NCBI RefSeq assembly: GCF_018861005.1
Contig: NZ_JAHKQL010000022.1
Span: 39,307-103,306, forward strand
DNA from: Polaribacter vadi
GTDB taxonomy: Bacteria > Bacteroidota > Bacteroidia > Flavobacteriales > Flavobacteriaceae
Length of the DNA stretch: 64,000 nt
Reading direction: 5' to 3'
A program made the translations under genes and the position numbers. The notes under the pieces are model-generated. The model was not told where the DNA came from, did not search any database, and was given only the letters and a program-made list of their open reading frames with translations. Below, in pieces: positions 62,166 to 64,000 of the stretch. Position 1 is the first letter of the stretch. The number at the start of each line of letters is the position of its first letter.

Positions 62166-62492
62166 TTAAATTCCTCTAAACCAATTTTGAAAATGCTCAC
62201 CAACTACTGGTACTTCTTTTTCCTCTCCTTTAAAAGCTCCTATTATAGAAATAATCCATAGAATAAAAGTTAATGCTCCAATAATATAACTAGCAGAACT
62301 ACCAAAAAATTTAAGAATAATTGCTCCGTTTAAAAATTGAATAATATTTAAACCAATCATTTGTCTTATATAAAAACTAGCAAAATAATTCTTTTTATTC
62401 ATGTTCATTACAAATGCAATTACAAGGCCTATAATCCAAAAATGACTTATAATTGCAGCTGTTTTTCCTTCACTTACAGAGGTGTTTTCCAT
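62166..62492 (-). CDS. DUF4870-type small membrane protein
   Basis: The 108-residue protein has a short polar N-terminus, then three hydrophobic helices (about 12-30, 48-66, 68-88). The motif KNYFASFYIRQMIGLNII matches the conserved loop of the DUF4870/Tic20-like family (from memory). The C-terminus is charged with NWFRGI. It lies 5 bp downstream of the dihydroorotase homologue and is co-transcribed. Confidence 0.82.
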   Translation of the reverse strand: MENTSVSEGKTAAIISHFWIIGLVIAFVMNMNKKNYFASFYIRQMIGLNIIQFLNGAIILKFFGSSASYIIGALTFILWIISIIGAFKGEEKEVPVVGEHFQNWFRGI

Positions 62493-62497
62493 AATAT

Positions 62498-63754
62498 TTA
62501 TTTTAATATTAATTGATTGTTTGCATAAACTCCGTAAACTTTACCTTTTAACTTTTTGTTGATGAAAGGACTGTTTTTAGAAGTTGATAATATTTGTTGT
62601 TTTGTAAAAATAATTTCTTCTTTTGGATTAAATAAAGTGATATCAGCTTTATTACCTTCGTTAATTGTGTAATTTTCTAACCCAAAAATAGCTTTAGGTT
62701 TTGTAGTTAATTTCTCTATAAAATCTTCTAATTCTAATACAGAATTGATTGCTCCAAAAGCAGTTTCTAAGCCAATTACACCATCTTTAGCTTCACTGAA
62801 TTCAACTTTTTTATGTTCTATGTCAATAGGATTATGATCTGAGGTAATAATGTCAATAACATTATTTTTAATCGCTTTTTGTAAAGCTTTAGTATCTGCT
62901 TTGGTTCTTAAAGGCGGATTCGTTTTAAAGTTACTATCAAAACCATGTAATTCATCATCAGTCAAAGTTAAATGATGTATAGAAACACTACAAGTAACTT
63001 GCAATCCTTTTTTCTTAGCTTCTTTAATTAGGTCAATAGATTTTACTGTAGAAATTGTTGGTATGTGTAATTTACCACCTGTATATTCTAATAAAAATAA
63101 ATCTCTCGAAATTTGTATATGCTCAGCTAAAGCAGGACTTCCTTTTAAACCTAATTTAGTGCTATTAATACCTTCGTTAGCAATTCCTTCTCCTGCAATC
63201 GCATTATTTTTAGGGAAACTCAACACTAAGCCGTCAAAATTTTGAGCATATAAAAGTGCAACTTTCATTAAGTTGTCATTTTCAATTGGTTTGTTGTAAT
63301 CACCAAAAGCAATGGCTCCAGATTGTTGCATATCATATAATTCAGCCATTTCAATTCCATTGCTTTTTTGTGTTAAAGCAGCAATAGGAAATAATTTTGT
63401 TGCAGAATTATTGGCTTTGTTAATTAGGTATTCAACATCAGATTTAGAATCTATTATTGGGTTTGTATTTGCGTTTACAGCAATTGCAGTAAAACCACTT
63501 TTGGCAGCAACTTGCAAACCATTTTGTATTGTTTCTCTTTCTTCAAAGCCAGGTTCTCCTAAAGAAACACTAGTATCAAACCAACCACAAGAAACGTGCA
63601 AGTCTTCTAAATCTACTAAATTTGTGTTTTCTTTAAGTTGAATGGTGTCTGCAATCTTTTTAATTTTTCCATTACTAATTAAAATGTCCTTTTTTTGAAG
63701 ATGATAAGGACTTGATGCATCTATAATTGTTGCGTTTCTAAGAAGCGTACTCAT
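62498..63754 (-). CDS. Dihydroorotase homologue lacking the metal-binding histidines (PyrC'-like)
   Basis: The 418-residue protein is a class I dihydroorotase by fold and length, which would close carbamoyl-aspartate to dihydroorotate in pyrimidine synthesis. Yet the first active-site motif, normally DPHVHLREPG, reads DTSVSLGEPG at residues 60-69. Both metal-binding His have become Ser and the substrate Arg has become Gly. Later residues survive only in part (HIPTIST, SDHNP). It is probably inactive alone, like the non-catalytic PyrC' subunits that help aspartate carbamoyltransferase assemble. Its start overlaps the stop of the upstream BatA-type gene (ATGA). Confidence 0.85.
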   Translation of the reverse strand: MSTLLRNATIIDASSPYHLQKKDILISNGKIKKIADTIQLKENTNLVDLEDLHVSCGWFDTSVSLGEPGFEERETIQNGLQVAAKSGFTAIAVNANTNPIIDSKSDVEYLINKANNSATKLFPIAALTQKSNGIEMAELYDMQQSGAIAFGDYNKPIENDNLMKVALLYAQNFDGLVLSFPKNNAIAGEGIANEGINSTKLGLKGSPALAEHIQISRDLFLLEYTGGKLHIPTISTVKSIDLIKEAKKKGLQVTCSVSIHHLTLTDDELHGFDSNFKTNPPLRTKADTKALQKAIKNNVIDIITSDHNPIDIEHKKVEFSEAKDGVIGLETAFGAINSVLELEDFIEKLTTKPKAIFGLENYTINEGNKADITLFNPKEEIIFTKQQILSTSKNSPFINKKLKGKVYGVYANNQLILK

Positions 63755-64000
63755 GGTTTATAGAACTTTAAAATAAAAATTTCTAAAAGCAAAGATACAA
63801 TTGCCAAGGCTAAAAACCATTTCCAAAGCCATTGAACTTCATTTTTTTTGTTTAAATCGTTAAAAACCTCTGCAATAGAAGAATTAAAATTGATGTTTTT
63901 ATTTTCTTTTCTTAAAGAATTTAAATCTAAAAAGTTTAATGAACTCTCTTCTTTTGGGTTATTAAAAGCAATAGTTTGTAACGTGTCTTTTTTACTGATG
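63751..64000 (-). CDS. 3' end of a BatA-type membrane protein (partial)
   Basis: An open frame enters from beyond the window's right edge and ends with TGA at 63751-63753, sharing ATGA with the next gene. The visible 83 residues are Asn/Lys-rich, then a C-terminal membrane helix (WFLALAIVSLLLEIFILKFY). The ending resembles Bacteroidota proteins with an N-terminal BatA domain that sit beside a dihydroorotase gene, recalled from memory; the N-terminal domain is outside the window. Confidence 0.6.
   Translation of the reverse strand, partial: ISKKDTLQTIAFNNPKEESSLNFLDLNSLRKENKNINFNSSIAEVFNDLNKKNEVQWLWKWFLALAIVSLLLEIFILKFYKP

Noticed and set aside
1..64000. tRNA, rRNA, insertion sequences, prophage or integrative element
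   Set aside because: No GC-rich cloverleaf or rRNA-like tract, transposase or integrase frame, or flanking direct repeats was seen on either strand.

Overview
The window is about 70% AT and comes from a member of the Bacteroidota, most likely a marine Flavobacteriaceae close to Polaribacter or Tenacibaculum. The genus is inference. The evidence for the phylum is a SecA with the long Bacteroidota-type insert and no zinc tail, 'CCC motif' and DUF2752 membrane proteins, a T9SS sorting-like domain, 2OG oxygenase and SUI1 genes in tandem, KdsB and LpxH-type lipid A/Kdo genes, and repeated TAnnTTTG boxes (the Bacteroidota -7 element) just upstream of genes. I saw no rRNA, tRNA, IS element, phage, CRISPR array or origin. 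This looks like ordinary chromosome with dense short operons on both strands.

Layout. 1-9.6 kb: secA, a DUF2795 gene, a cobalamin adenosyltransferase, a shortened methyltransferase-like gene, a DinB protein, a small secreted protein, a non-specific nuclease and a MutS2-like ATPase. 9.6-18.2 kb: ung, an LpxH-like phosphoesterase with a MurG-like glycosyltransferase, a 46-residue lipoprotein, then a tightly coupled run (2OG oxygenase, SUI1, DUF1835, nucleoside phosphorylase, cytosolic periplasmic-binding-fold protein), two envelope proteins and a pterin carbinolamine dehydratase. 18.2-33 kb: a 1147-residue surface protein with 30 BspA/DUF285 repeats in two modules, an RlmD-type methyltransferase, OmpA and lipocalin lipoproteins, ornithine aminotransferase behind a structured leader, AsmA, small membrane proteins, YbaB and an S9 peptidase. 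33-42.4 kb: a cysteine/cysteate-synthase-like enzyme next to an acyl-CoA/ACP:amino-acid transferase (possible sulfonolipid pair), then four tandem paralogous hybrid histidine kinases.

42.5-57.3 kb: a cyclophilin-FKBP fusion, an outer-membrane protein, RF3, YceI, a cyclophilin lipoprotein, isopentenyl-PP isomerase with a PTPS/QueD enzyme, a tandem pair of unrecognised secreted proteins, kdsB with a HAD phosphatase and a CAT-fold protein, two small conserved proteins, an ECF sigma operon and a large conserved protein of unknown function. 57.3-64 kb: an MBL hydrolase, then the most unusual locus in the window: a four-gene operon of a coiled-coil protein, a protein with a longin/Roadblock-like region, a Ras/Rab-like small GTPase and a soluble hybrid histidine kinase. 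It ends with an esterase, DUF4870, a dihydroorotase homologue that has lost its metal-binding histidines, and the 3' end of a BatA-type protein.

Best candidates for undescribed biology: the GTPase-phosphorelay operon (58265-61464); the cytosolic binding-protein/nucleoside phosphorylase/DUF1835 unit (12587-15262); the four-kinase array with a terminator-like leader (35577-42410); the rocD leader RNA with mutually exclusive hairpins (24671-24847); and the paralogous secreted pair (49179-51214). All functional statements are read from sequence motifs and memory of families; no database search was run.
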